Part shown: positions 33,416 through 41,643 of the stretch, piece by piece
Layout of the letters: each line of letters opens with the position of its first letter
Numbering within the stretch: the stretch's first letter is position 1
DNA from: Rufibacter sediminis
GTDB lineage: Bacteria; Bacteroidota; Bacteroidia; Cytophagales; Hymenobacteraceae
Direction: 5' to 3'
Assembly (NCBI RefSeq): GCF_014269285.1
Contig: NZ_JACOAF010000008.1
Coordinates: 186,001-250,000 of the forward strand
Length of the DNA stretch: 64,000 nt
Made by a program: the position numbers and the translations under genes
The notes under the pieces: generated by a model
Database searches by the model: none
Seen by the model: the letters and a program-made list of their open reading frames with translations, nothing else
Told to the model about the DNA's origin: nothing

Positions 33416-35131
33416 ATGTCAACTGAACTACTAGGCGTCCTGGTGACGTACCTGCTCACCCTGGCGCTGGCCATTCCGCTGGGGAAATACATTGCCCGGG
33501 TGTATCAGGGCCAGAAAACGGCCCTTGATTTTCTGGCGCCGCTGGAGCGCCTGCTCTACCGCATCTCGGGCATTGACCCCAACCGCGAAATGAACTGGAA
33601 ACAGCACCTGCTGGCTTTGCTCACCATTAACCTGGTGTGGTTTGTACTGGCGTTTGTGATTCTGCTTACCCAGGGCAGCCTGCCGCTCAACCCCGACGGC
33701 AATCCTTCCATGTCCCCAGATTTGGCCTTCAACACCGCCATCTCCTTTCTGGTGAACTGTAACCTACAGCACTACTCCGGCGAGTCTGGCCTCACGTACT
33801 TTTCCCAGCTCACCGTGATTACATTCCTGCAATTTGTGTCAGCGGCGACGGGCATGGCGGCGGTGGTGGTGCTGTTCAATGCCTTCAAAGAGAGAAGCTC
33901 TGAGAAACTGGGCAATTTCTTCCGCTACCTGGTCTTGAGCTGCACCCGCATTCTGCTGCCCCTCTGTTTAGTCATTGCGGCTATTCTGGCCTTCAACGGC
34001 ACGCCCACCAGCTTTGACGGCAAAGCCGATATCGTGACGCTGGAAGGCGACTCGGTGCAGGTGTCCAGAGGTCCGGCGGCGGGCATGATTGCCATCAAGC
34101 ATTTGGGCACCAACGGCGGCGGCTGGTTCGGGGTGAACTCGGCGCACCCGCTGGAAAACCCCAATTACCTCACCAACATGACCGAACTGGTGGCGCAGGT
34201 GCTCATCCCCATTGCCATGGTCATCGCCTTTGGCGTGTACATCCGGCGCAAGAAACTGGCCTGGACCATCTTCGGGGTCATGACGGTGGGCATGCTGTTG
34301 CTGCTGGTTCCTATGCTCCTGAGCGAGACGGGCGGCAGTCCTACTCTGGCGCAACTGCACCTGCTGCAACCCACCGGCGCCATGGAAGGCAAGGAAGTGC
34401 GTTTCGGGCCGGCCATCTCAGCGTACTGGAGTACCGTGACCACCATCATCTCCACGGGCTCGGTGAACGCCATGCATGACAGCACCATGCCGCTGAGCGG
34501 GGCCATGCAACTGCTGGGCATGTTCGTGAACTGTTTCTACGGCGGCTGCGGCGTGGGCATTCTCAACTACTTCATCTTCCTCATCATTGCCGTGTTCATC
34601 TCGGGCTTGATGGTGGGCCGTACGCCCGAATTTTTGGGCAAGAAAGTGGAGGCCCGTGAAATGAAAATCGCGACCATCATCGCGCTGCTGCACCCGCTGC
34701 TCATTCTGGCGGGCACCGCGCTGGCCTGCTTCACGCTCACCAGTTACCCGGAGGCCGATTGGGCCGTGAAACCCTCGGCCTGGCTCAACAACCCGGGCTT
34801 CCACGGCTTCTCCGAGATGCTGTATGAGTTCACGTCCTCGGCGGCCAACAACGGCTCCGGTTTTGAGGGGTTGGGCGACAATAACGTGTTCTGGAACGTG
34901 AGCACGGGCTTTGTGCTGCTGCTGGGGCGCTTCCTGCCCATCATCGGGCCGGTGGCCATTGCGGGTCTGCTGGCGCGCAAACGCTACGTGCCGGAGTCGG
35001 CGGGCACCCTGCGCACCGATACCGCCACCTTCGGGTTCATGACGCTGGCCGTTATACTCATCATTGCGGCGCTGGCATTCTTCCCCGCCCTGGTGCTGGG
35101 GCCGCTGGCCGAATATTTCACCATTTACTAA
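33416..35131 (+). CDS. kdpA: KdpA, potassium-binding channel subunit
   Basis: 571 residues, polytopic. KdpA forms the ion-selective, channel-like subunit of the Kdp P-type ATPase. The start is the ATG of MSTELLGVLVTYLLTLALAI (33416); the longer frame runs back through kdpF and is not credible. Pore and selectivity-filter regions are visible: NTAISFLVNCNLQHYSGESG, LGTNGGGWFGVNSAHPLENP, TGSVNAMHDSTMP, NNGSGFEGLGDN. Length matches other KdpA proteins. A dispersed hairpin lies between it and kdpB. Confidence 0.97.
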   Translation: MSTELLGVLVTYLLTLALAIPLGKYIARVYQGQKTALDFLAPLERLLYRISGIDPNREMNWKQHLLALLTINLVWFVLAFVILLTQGSLPLNPDGNPSMSPDLAFNTAISFLVNCNLQHYSGESGLTYFSQLTVITFLQFVSAATGMAAVVVLFNAFKERSSEKLGNFFRYLVLSCTRILLPLCLVIAAILAFNGTPTSFDGKADIVTLEGDSVQVSRGPAAGMIAIKHLGTNGGGWFGVNSAHPLENPNYLTNMTELVAQVLIPIAMVIAFGVYIRRKKLAWTIFGVMTVGMLLLLVPMLLSETGGSPTLAQLHLLQPTGAMEGKEVRFGPAISAYWSTVTTIISTGSVNAMHDSTMPLSGAMQLLGMFVNCFYGGCGVGILNYFIFLIIAVFISGLMVGRTPEFLGKKVEAREMKIATIIALLHPLLILAGTALACFTLTSYPEADWAVKPSAWLNNPGFHGFSEMLYEFTSSAANNGSGFEGLGDNNVFWNVSTGFVLLLGRFLPIIGPVAIAGLLARKRYVPESAGTLRTDTATFGFMTLAVILIIAALAFFPALVLGPLAEYFTIY

Positions 35132-35157
35132 ACCTTCGGTGCCCCGGCGGAGGTTTG

Positions 35158-35196
35158 CGTTTAGCGGCTCTTTTTCCCAAAACAGGCCAAAAACGC
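35158..35196. repeat. dispersed hairpin element between kdpA and kdpB
   Basis: CGTTTAGCGGCTCTTTTTCC with AAAACAGGCCAAAAACGC. It lies inside the operon, so it cannot be a complete terminator if kdpFABC is one transcript. Confidence 0.65.
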
Positions 35197-35242
35197 AAAT
35201 TCCCGGGCGGGCATCCTCTCAACTTATTCAATCCTAGAAAAC

Positions 35243-37300
35243 ATGTCTGTGCAAAAAAGACAAATGGGGCTGCTGGAAGGTCCGCTGGTACGCGAGGCGC
35301 TCAAGCAGTCGGTGATAAAACTCAATCCCCGCTACCTCATCAAGAACCCGGTGATGTTCACCGTGGAGATTGGCACCGTAATCATGCTGCTGGTGACGAT
35401 GGGCGTGGCCATGGGCAGCCAGAACCAGGGCAGCCTGGGCTACAACTTTCTGGTGTTTCTCATTCTGCTGCTCACGCTGCTGTTCGCCAACTTCGCCGAG
35501 GCCATCGCCGAGGCGCGGGGCAAGGCCCAGGCCGAATCACTGCGGAAAACCCGCCAGGATACGCCCGCCAAAAAGCTCACCAAAACCGGCGGAAACCAGT
35601 CTGAGGTCATTGAAACGGTCAGCTCGGCCGCGCTCCAGAAAGGCGATATTTTCCTAGCTGAACCCGGCGATATTATTCCCACGGACGGCGAAATCATAGA
35701 AGGCTTGGCCTCCATTGACGAGTCGGCGATTACGGGTGAATCGGCGCCGGTGATAAGGGAAGCGGGCGGTGATAAATCCTCGGTGACGGGCGGCACCAAG
35801 GTGCTTTCAGACCGCATTGTGGTGCGCGTGACCACTGCCCCCGGCGAGTCGTTCCTGGACAAGATGATTGCGCTGGTGGAAGGCGCGAGTCGCCAGAAAA
35901 CGCCCAACGAGATTGCGCTGACCATTCTGCTGGCGGGCTTCACGCTGGTGTTCATCATTGTGTGCGTGACGTTGCAACCCTTCGCGGAGTACGCCAACAC
36001 GCCCATCACCATCGCCTCGCTCATTGCCCTGTTCGTATGCCTCATTCCCACCACCATCGGGGGCTTGCTCTCGGCCATCGGGATTGCGGGCATGGACCGG
36101 GCGCTGCGGGCGAACGTGATTACCAAATCGGGCAAGGCCGTGGAAACCGCCGGTGACATTGACACGCTTCTGTTGGACAAAACGGGCACCATCACCATCG
36201 GGAACCGAAAGGCCACCAAATTCTGGCCTGCGCCCGGCGTGGAGGAGCGGGAATTCGTGTCCAAAGCCGTGCTCAGTTCCATTGCGGATGATACGCCCGA
36301 GGGAAAATCCATTCTGGAGCTGGCCCAGCAACAGCGCGTGGAAGTGCCCATGCCTGATTTAAGCCAGGTGCAGTTCATCAAGTTCTCCGCCGAGACCCGT
36401 TCCAGCGGTCTGGATTTGCCCAACGGCTTACGCATCCGGAAAGGTGCCTCAGACTCCATGCGCCGCCTCACCGAAAACGCGGGCAATATCTATCCCAAGT
36501 CCGTGGCCGAGAAAGTGAACGAGATTGCCGCCAACGGGGGCACGCCGCTGGTGGTCACCGAGAACGAGAAAGTGCAGGGCGTGATTCAGCTGGAAGACAT
36601 CATCAAACCCGGCATTCAGGAGCGTTTTGAGCGCCTCCGGAAGATGGGCGTGAAAACCGTGATGGTGACCGGCGACAACCCGTTGACCGCCAAATTCATC
36701 GCTGAGAAAGCGGGCGTAGATGATTTCATCGCCGAGGCCACGCCCGAAGACAAGCTCAACTACATCAAGAAAGAGCAGGCCGCGGGCAAACTGGTAGCCA
36801 TGATGGGCGACGGCACCAATGATGCGCCCGCCCTGGCCCAGGCCGATGTGGGGGTGGCCATGAACTCGGGCACGCAGGCGGCCAAAGAGGCAGGCAACAT
36901 GGTGGACTTGGACAATGACCCCACCAAGCTCATTGAGATTGTGGAGATTGGCAAGCAGCTGCTCATCACGCGCGGCACGCTCACCACATTCTCCATCGCC
37001 AATGACGTGGCCAAGTACTTCGCCATTGTGCCCGCCCTCTTCATTGTGGCCATTCCCGCCCTGCAAGGCCTCAACATCATGGGCCTCAACAGCCCCGAGA
37101 GCGCTATTCTGAGTGCGGTTATTTTCAACGCCATCATCATTCCGCTGCTTATTCCGCTGGCCTTGCGTGGCGTGGCCTACAAGCCCATAGGGGCCAGCGC
37201 ATTGCTGCGCCGGAACCTGCTGCTCTACGGGGTGGGCGGTGTGGTGGCTCCGTTTATTGGTATTAAACTCATAGACGCCGTTTTAGGCCTCTTTTTCTAA
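35243..37300 (+). CDS. kdpB: KdpB, catalytic P-type ATPase subunit
   Basis: 685 residues. Hydrolyses ATP to drive potassium import. The phosphorylation motif DKTGTIT has Asp312. The actuator motif is [10 protein letters not shown]-domain ([12 protein letters not shown]), the hinge [10 protein letters not shown] and [20 protein letters not shown] are intact. Transmembrane segments occupy the N-terminus and C-terminus. The final VLGLFF and stop are spelled by a copy of the dispersed hairpin (37278-37316), which spans the gene end. Family length is normal. Confidence 0.97.
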   Translation: MSVQKRQMGLLEGPLVREALKQSVIKLNPRYLIKNPVMFTVEIGTVIMLLVTMGVAMGSQNQGSLGYNFLVFLILLLTLLFANFAEAIAEARGKAQAESLRKTRQDTPAKKLTKTGGNQSEVIETVSSAALQKGDIFLAEPGDIIPTDGEIIEGLASIDESAITGESAPVIREAGGDKSSVTGGTKVLSDRIVVRVTTAPGESFLDKMIALVEGASRQKTPNEIALTILLAGFTLVFIIVCVTLQPFAEYANTPITIASLIALFVCLIPTTIGGLLSAIGIAGMDRALRANVITKSGKAVETAGDIDTLLLDKTGTITIGNRKATKFWPAPGVEEREFVSKAVLSSIADDTPEGKSILELAQQQRVEVPMPDLSQVQFIKFSAETRSSGLDLPNGLRIRKGASDSMRRLTENAGNIYPKSVAEKVNEIAANGGTPLVVTENEKVQGVIQLEDIIKPGIQERFERLRKMGVKTVMVTGDNPLTAKFIAEKAGVDDFIAEATPEDKLNYIKKEQAAGKLVAMMGDGTNDAPALAQADVGVAMNSGTQAAKEAGNMVDLDNDPTKLIEIVEIGKQLLITRGTLTTFSIANDVAKYFAIVPALFIVAIPALQGLNIMGLNSPESAILSAVIFNAIIIPLLIPLALRGVAYKPIGASALLRRNLLLYGVGGVVAPFIGIKLIDAVLGLFF

Positions 37301-37316
37301 AAACAGCTCAAAAACG
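37278..37316. repeat. dispersed hairpin element overlapping the kdpB stop
   Basis: CCGTTTTAGGCCTCTTTTTC with AAAAACAGCTCAAAAACG. The TAA of kdpB lies in the loop region. Confidence 0.7.
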
Positions 37317-37323
37317 TAAACAC

Positions 37324-37887
37324 ATGAAAACGTATTTAATAGCCTCTATTAAATTGACTTTGGTGCTGCTGGTGTTGCTAGCGGGCGTGTACCCCGCGCT
37401 GGTGGCTGGCATTGGCAAACTTTCGCCGGGCGGCGGAGGTGGGGAAACTGTTTCCTGCAACGGTAAAGTAGTGGGCTTCGCTAACGTGGGGCAGGCCTTC
37501 ACCCAGGATGGGTATTTCCAGGGAAGACCCTCGGCGGTGGACTACAACGCGGCCGGTTCCGCGGGCTCCAACAAAGGCCCCTCCAACCCCGATTACCTGA
37601 CCACCGTGCAAGCCCGCATTGACACCTTTCTGGCCCACAACCCCGGCGTGAACCGCGCCCAAATCCCTGCGGAACTGGTAACCGCCTCCGGCTCCGGCCT
37701 AGACCCACACCTTTCGCCCCAGGCCGCCTACCTGCAAGTAGCCCGCGTAGCCCAAGCCAGAAACCTACCCGAGCAGAAAGTTCAGGCGCTGGTGCAGCAG
37801 CACGTAGAAGCCCCGCTCTTAGGTATTCTAGGCCCCGAGAAAGTGAACGTGCTGCAACTGAACCTGGCGTTGGACGCTCTGAAGTAA
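37324..37887 (+). CDS. kdpC: KdpC, potassium-transporting ATPase subunit
   Basis: 187 residues. One N-terminal transmembrane helix (about 8-30) followed by a periplasmic domain. Family blocks are visible: YFQGRPSAVDYNAAGSAGSN, PAELVTASGSGLDPHLSPQA, and LLGILGPEKVNVLQLNLALD near the end. It begins 23 nt after kdpB. KdpC stabilises the KdpA-KdpB complex. A dispersed hairpin 15 nt after its stop may end the kdpFABC transcript. Confidence 0.96.
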   Translation: MKTYLIASIKLTLVLLVLLAGVYPALVAGIGKLSPGGGGGETVSCNGKVVGFANVGQAFTQDGYFQGRPSAVDYNAAGSAGSNKGPSNPDYLTTVQARIDTFLAHNPGVNRAQIPAELVTASGSGLDPHLSPQAAYLQVARVAQARNLPEQKVQALVQQHVEAPLLGILGPEKVNVLQLNLALDALK

Positions 37888-37901
37888 TTGAAAGCCGCTT
37901 T

Positions 37902-37941
37902 CCGTTTTTGGCCTGTTTTCTGAAAATCAGGCCAAAAACAG
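37902..37941. repeat. dispersed hairpin element after kdpC
   Basis: CCGTTTTTGGCCTGTTTTC with GAAAATCAGGCCAAAAACAG; the most symmetrical copy in the window. Confidence 0.8.
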
Positions 37942-37954
37942 AAAGTACAGCTTA

Positions 37955-38230
37955 ACCCATTTCGTCCCCCTTTGAAGGGGGTAGGGGGATGATGACTTTT
38001 GCAGAGAATTATTTAACAGCGTAGAAATCAGAAAGCTTTTACCAAGCCGCTCTTCCGGATTTGCAATCCGGAAGCAAGGAGAAAGGGGATTTGTAATCCC
38101 CGAGTACCTACGCCAGAGCAGCAGCAATGCGACGTATTGCAAATCTGGAACAGCTGCAAAGGCAGTAAAAGAAAAGCAGCTCTAATTTGAAGCGCCTTTT
38201 TCATCCCCCTACCCCCTTCAAAGGGGGACA
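37955..38230. repeat. composite palindromic repeat module B (kdpC / porin spacer)
   Basis: Same building blocks as module A at 32 kb: CCCCCTTTGAAGGGGGTAGG (about 37966) facing its inverse at about 38203-38228, CTTCCGGATTTGCAATCCGG (about 38051-38073) and GGGGATTTGTAATCCCC (about 38084-38100). No gene is visible. Confidence 0.8.
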
Positions 38231-38279
38231 AACTAAACACGTAGTAATTGAGGCTTGATGTAGCCTCTCATCAATCAAC

Positions 38280-39428
38280 ATGAAATTGAAAACTACCACC
38301 ATGAGAACCAAGTTCTCCCTTTCCATTGCCCTTTATTTATGCCTGACGGTGCCTACGCAGGCGCAAACCGTTGCAGATTCAACCTCTGTGGCCGCCACAA
38401 CTTCAACCACTCCTGAGGACGTGCCGGCCAAGCCCTGGCAACTGACGGGTTTTGTGGATGTGTACTATGCCTATGACTTCAATAAACCGGAGAACCATCT
38501 GCGGCCTGGATTTTTGTACAACCACAATCGGCACAATGAGTTTAATGTGAACCTGGCCTTGCTACGGGTAAACTACGCGCAGGACAAGGTGCGCGGGAAC
38601 CTGGGGCTCATGGTGGGCACCTACGCCCAATACAACCTGGTCGCCGAACAGGAGTTGCTGCGGCACGTGTACGAGGCCAACGTGGGCGTGCAGCTGTTGC
38701 CCAAGGTCTGGCTGGATGCGGGTATTTTCCCTTCGCACATTGGGGCAGAGTCGGCTATTTCAAGGGACAACCTAACGCTAACTCGTTCGTTGAGCGCGGA
38801 GAACACGCCGTACTATGAAGCGGGGGCAAAGCTGACGTTTGAGGTCTCGGAGAAATGGACGCTCACAGGTCTGGTGCTCAACGGCTGGCAGAACATCCGC
38901 GAAGCGGAAGGGAACCAGAACAAGGCGCTGGGCACGCAGATTACGTTTAAACCGTCCAGCAAAGTAGTGCTCAACTCCAGCACGTTCTTCGGGAACGAGA
39001 AGCCAGACAATGCCAAACAACGCCGGTACTTCCACAACTTCTACGCCTCCGTTTCGCCCGCCGATAAGTGGAGCCTGATTGCCGCCTTTGACTATGGTCT
39101 GGAAGAGAAAGCGAGGGATGAAGATGGCTACAGCCGGTGGTGGAACCCTACGCTGGCGGTGAAATACCAGGTGTTGCCCCAGTTAGGCATCGCGGCCCGC
39201 GGCGAATACTACCATGACAAGCACGGGGTGATTATTGGAACTGAAACTGCCAACGGTTTCCAGACGGCAGGCTACTCCCTGAACCTGGATTTCGCGCCCA
39301 CGGCGCAAGTGCTCTGGCGGGTAGAGGCGCGCCTGCTGGATTCCAAGGATGACATCTTCACCAAAGAAAGCGGCAACCCCACAGATAAGAATACGGCGTT
39401 GACTACTTCCTTGTCTTTCGCCTTCTAG
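38280..39428 (+). CDS. outer-membrane porin (beta-barrel porin-2 / OmpL-like) in the kdp cluster
   Basis: 382 residues with a signal peptide (FSLSIALYLCLTVPTQAQT). An ATG at 38301 (MRTKFSLS) is an alternative start. The rest is a run of amphipathic strands with aromatic girdles ending in the outer-membrane Phe (LSFAF). GFVDVYYAYDFNKPENHLRP and HNRHNEFNVNLALLRVNY fit the Bacteroidetes beta-barrel porin-2 family. Position between kdpC and kdpD suggests passage of potassium or another cation across the outer membrane when Kdp is induced (inference). Confidence 0.85.
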   Translation: MKLKTTTMRTKFSLSIALYLCLTVPTQAQTVADSTSVAATTSTTPEDVPAKPWQLTGFVDVYYAYDFNKPENHLRPGFLYNHNRHNEFNVNLALLRVNYAQDKVRGNLGLMVGTYAQYNLVAEQELLRHVYEANVGVQLLPKVWLDAGIFPSHIGAESAISRDNLTLTRSLSAENTPYYEAGAKLTFEVSEKWTLTGLVLNGWQNIREAEGNQNKALGTQITFKPSSKVVLNSSTFFGNEKPDNAKQRRYFHNFYASVSPADKWSLIAAFDYGLEEKARDEDGYSRWWNPTLAVKYQVLPQLGIAARGEYYHDKHGVIIGTETANGFQTAGYSLNLDFAPTAQVLWRVEARLLDSKDDIFTKESGNPTDKNTALTTSLSFAF

Positions 39429-39453
39429 CTGTAAGGCGAGATTGAGCTCAAGC

Positions 39454-39560
39454 GTGTTTACCCCCCTGCCTCTCTCAAGAGGGGAGTTTTTGCAAACAGT
39501 GGTTATTCTTACTATTGCAGAGAATTCCCCTCCTCGGAGGGGTAGGGGTGGGTTTCACCA
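39454..39560. repeat. CCCCTCC/GAGGGG palindromes upstream of kdpD
   Basis: Two units: TCTCTCAAGAGGGGAG (about 39471-39486) and CCCCTCCTCGGAGGGG (about 39526-39541). They are related to the units at 10288-10448 and 32545. The kdpD start lies 38 nt later. Confidence 0.7.
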
Positions 39561-39597
39561 CATTTCAACTTAAATTTTCATCCTCTATACTACATTC

Positions 39598-40734
39598 ATG
39601 GTTTCAGGCGGAAACGCAGCGGACGGGAGTTTTCTGGAGTTAATCAGGCACGCGCGGCGGGGGAAGTTCAAAATCTACATCGGGCTGGCGGCGGGCGTGG
39701 GCAAGACGTACCGCATGTTGCAGGAGGCGCACGCGCTGCTGGCGCAGGGCGTGGACGTGGTGGTGGGTTACGTGGAGACGCACAACCGCAAAGAGACGGT
39801 GCAGCAGTTGGAAGGGCTGCCCGTCATTCCGCGTAAGGCAGTTTTCTACAAGGGCCGCTCGCTGGAGGAGATGGACGTGCCCGCCATTCTGCAACGCCGT
39901 CCCGAGATGGTGGTGGTAGATGAGCTGGCGCACACCAACGTGCCAGGCTCGGTCCACGAGAAGCGCTGGCAAGACGTGGTACAGCTGCTGGAGGCGGGCA
40001 TTCACGTGATTAGCGCCGTGAACATTCAGCACCTGGAGAGCCTGAACCAGCAGGTGGAGAAAATCACGGGCGTGGAGGTGACTGAGCGCGTACCCGACAG
40101 CGTGCTGCGCCTCGCCGATGAAGTGGTGAACATTGACCTAACCATTCCGGAGTTGCTGGAGCGGTTGCAGGCGGGCAAAATCTATGAACCCGCCAAGGTG
40201 GAGGCGGCGCTCCGGAACTTCTTCCAGAAAGACCACCTGCTGCAATTGCGCGAGTTGGCGCTGCGCGAAGTAGCCAACCAGCTGGAGCGCCAGATTGACA
40301 CCGCCCACATTACCCCAGACCGACGGCATACGGAGAAGCTGCTCACCTGCATCGGCACCAACGCCAAGGGCGCGCGGGAAATCATAAGAAAATCGGCCCG
40401 GCTGGCCGATAGGTACCACGCCGAGTGGTATCTGCTTTACGTGCAGACCTCCCGCGAGACGAGCCTCAACATCAACCTGGCCACCCAGCGACACCTCATC
40501 AACAATTTACAGTTGGCCACCGAGCTGGGGGCGCAGGTGCTCAAAGTGAAAGCCGAAGAAGTGGCCGAAGAGGTGCTGCGCGAGGTGAACGAGCGGCAAA
40601 TCACGCTGGTGACGCTGGGCATCACCACGGGTTCTTTCTGGCAACGCTGGTGGCGCAAAAGCATCACGGGCGAAATAATTTCCCGCATTACCGCGGCCAA
40701 TACCGATACGGATATTTACTTGGTGAATTATTAG
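39598..40734 (+). CDS. KdpD sensor half only (KdpD N-domain plus USP domain)
   Basis: 378 residues corresponding to the cytoplasmic N-terminal half of KdpD. The KdpD domain has Walker A GLAAGVGKT (29-37) and Walker B VVVDELAHTN (Asp108). A universal-stress-protein-like domain follows (about 245-378; LLTCIGTNAKGAREIIRKSA, ITTGSFWQRWWRKSITGEII). There is no membrane segment and no histidine kinase core, and the frame ends with an ordinary stop, so this is a stand-alone sensor rather than a recent truncation. It probably acts on the separate histidine kinase at 41644 and the NtrC-type regulator at 30523 (inference). Confidence 0.92.
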   Translation: MVSGGNAADGSFLELIRHARRGKFKIYIGLAAGVGKTYRMLQEAHALLAQGVDVVVGYVETHNRKETVQQLEGLPVIPRKAVFYKGRSLEEMDVPAILQRRPEMVVVDELAHTNVPGSVHEKRWQDVVQLLEAGIHVISAVNIQHLESLNQQVEKITGVEVTERVPDSVLRLADEVVNIDLTIPELLERLQAGKIYEPAKVEAALRNFFQKDHLLQLRELALREVANQLERQIDTAHITPDRRHTEKLLTCIGTNAKGAREIIRKSARLADRYHAEWYLLYVQTSRETSLNINLATQRHLINNLQLATELGAQVLKVKAEEVAEEVLREVNERQITLVTLGITTGSFWQRWWRKSITGEIISRITAANTDTDIYLVNY

Positions 40735-40770
40735 CCGGAAACTTTAGGCAAGCGGAAAAAGGCTACCTTT

Positions 40771-40808
40771 CCGTTTTTGGCCTATTTTCAGAAAAAGAGC
40801 CGCTAAAT
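40771..40808. repeat. dispersed hairpin element after the kdpD-like gene
   Basis: CCGTTTTTGGCCTATTTTC with AGAAAAAGAGCCGCTAAATG. Confidence 0.65.
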
Positions 40809-40878
40809 GAAATTCGGTTTTGGTAGAACATGGCCTGCCAGCTTGTGTGCTATCATGGAGTTCTTTGTAATTTAAACT

Positions 40879-41337
40879 ATGAAAATAGAGAAGCTGAAAA
40901 TGGAATTAGGAGCACCTGAACATGGGTGGCTTCCTGTGAAGTTGACTTTTGGAGACTTTGATTTACAATTTGAGGCTTCGGATGTTCCAGCAAATCCAAT
41001 TGACCAATTGATTACTTCTTTAAGAAATGTGATTAAAGGAATAAATACAGAAGTTTGGTGGCATCTAGAGCCTGAAGGCTACTATTTTGAATTTGAAAGA
41101 ATCAGTGACAAATATAGATTCAAAATTAGTTTTGAGGATTCAGACAATACCCAAAGAAAAAAACTCTTTGAATTAGATGGAGACTTTAAATCGGTGATAT
41201 TGCCTATTTATCGTGCTATTGTAAAATTTATCGCCCAACCACATAACCCATATAACTGGCCCCAAACAAATAAATTAGAAGCAGAAGAGTTAGTTGGATT
41301 GGTAAAAGAAATCAAGACTACACAGAACAACGTGTAA
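40879..41337 (+). CDS. AT-rich hypothetical protein between the two Kdp sensor genes
   Basis: 152 residues, not recognised. Soluble, with alternating strands and aromatic residues (WLPVKLTFGDFDLQFEAS, EVWWHLEPEGYYFEFERI, YRFKISFEDSD). The fold could be a small beta-sheet immunity- or adaptor-type domain, but I have no family. Much more AT-rich than its neighbours and monocistronic, placed between kdpD-N and its presumed kinase: probably a later insertion. Confidence 0.7.
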   Translation: MKIEKLKMELGAPEHGWLPVKLTFGDFDLQFEASDVPANPIDQLITSLRNVIKGINTEVWWHLEPEGYYFEFERISDKYRFKISFEDSDNTQRKKLFELDGDFKSVILPIYRAIVKFIAQPHNPYNWPQTNKLEAEELVGLVKEIKTTQNNV

Positions 41338-41501
41338 TCATCATGACTTGACCGACGTCTTTGCATTATGTTTACAAGAGACCGGCAAACGTAGTGACAG
41401 CTAATGAACCCTTCCTTCGCTTGCCCTAATATCTTTTTGAGACGAAGTTTTGGGTATCGCATTTAGCAGATTCTGGCTGGTGCATGCGTGCCTTGCGTGC
41501 T

Positions 41502-41540
41502 CGCGTTTAGGGGCTGTTTTTTTAAAAATTGCCCTAAAAC
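41502..41540. repeat. dispersed hairpin element upstream of the Kdp kinase
   Basis: GCGTTTAGGGGCTGTTTTTT with AAAAATTGCCCTAAAAC. Confidence 0.65.
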
Positions 41541-41643
41541 AAAAGTTTTAGTCTTAATGCACAAGCGGAGTCTTGCGGTTGAGACTAAAAAGAAAACGCC
41601 GAACAGCTTCCATGGTACATAACATTGCCCCCTTACAATCTAC

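Noticed and set aside
10288-39560. Repeated palindromes as a CRISPR array
   Set aside because: The repeats are dispersed, palindromic, variable in spacing and without equal unique spacers or cas genes.
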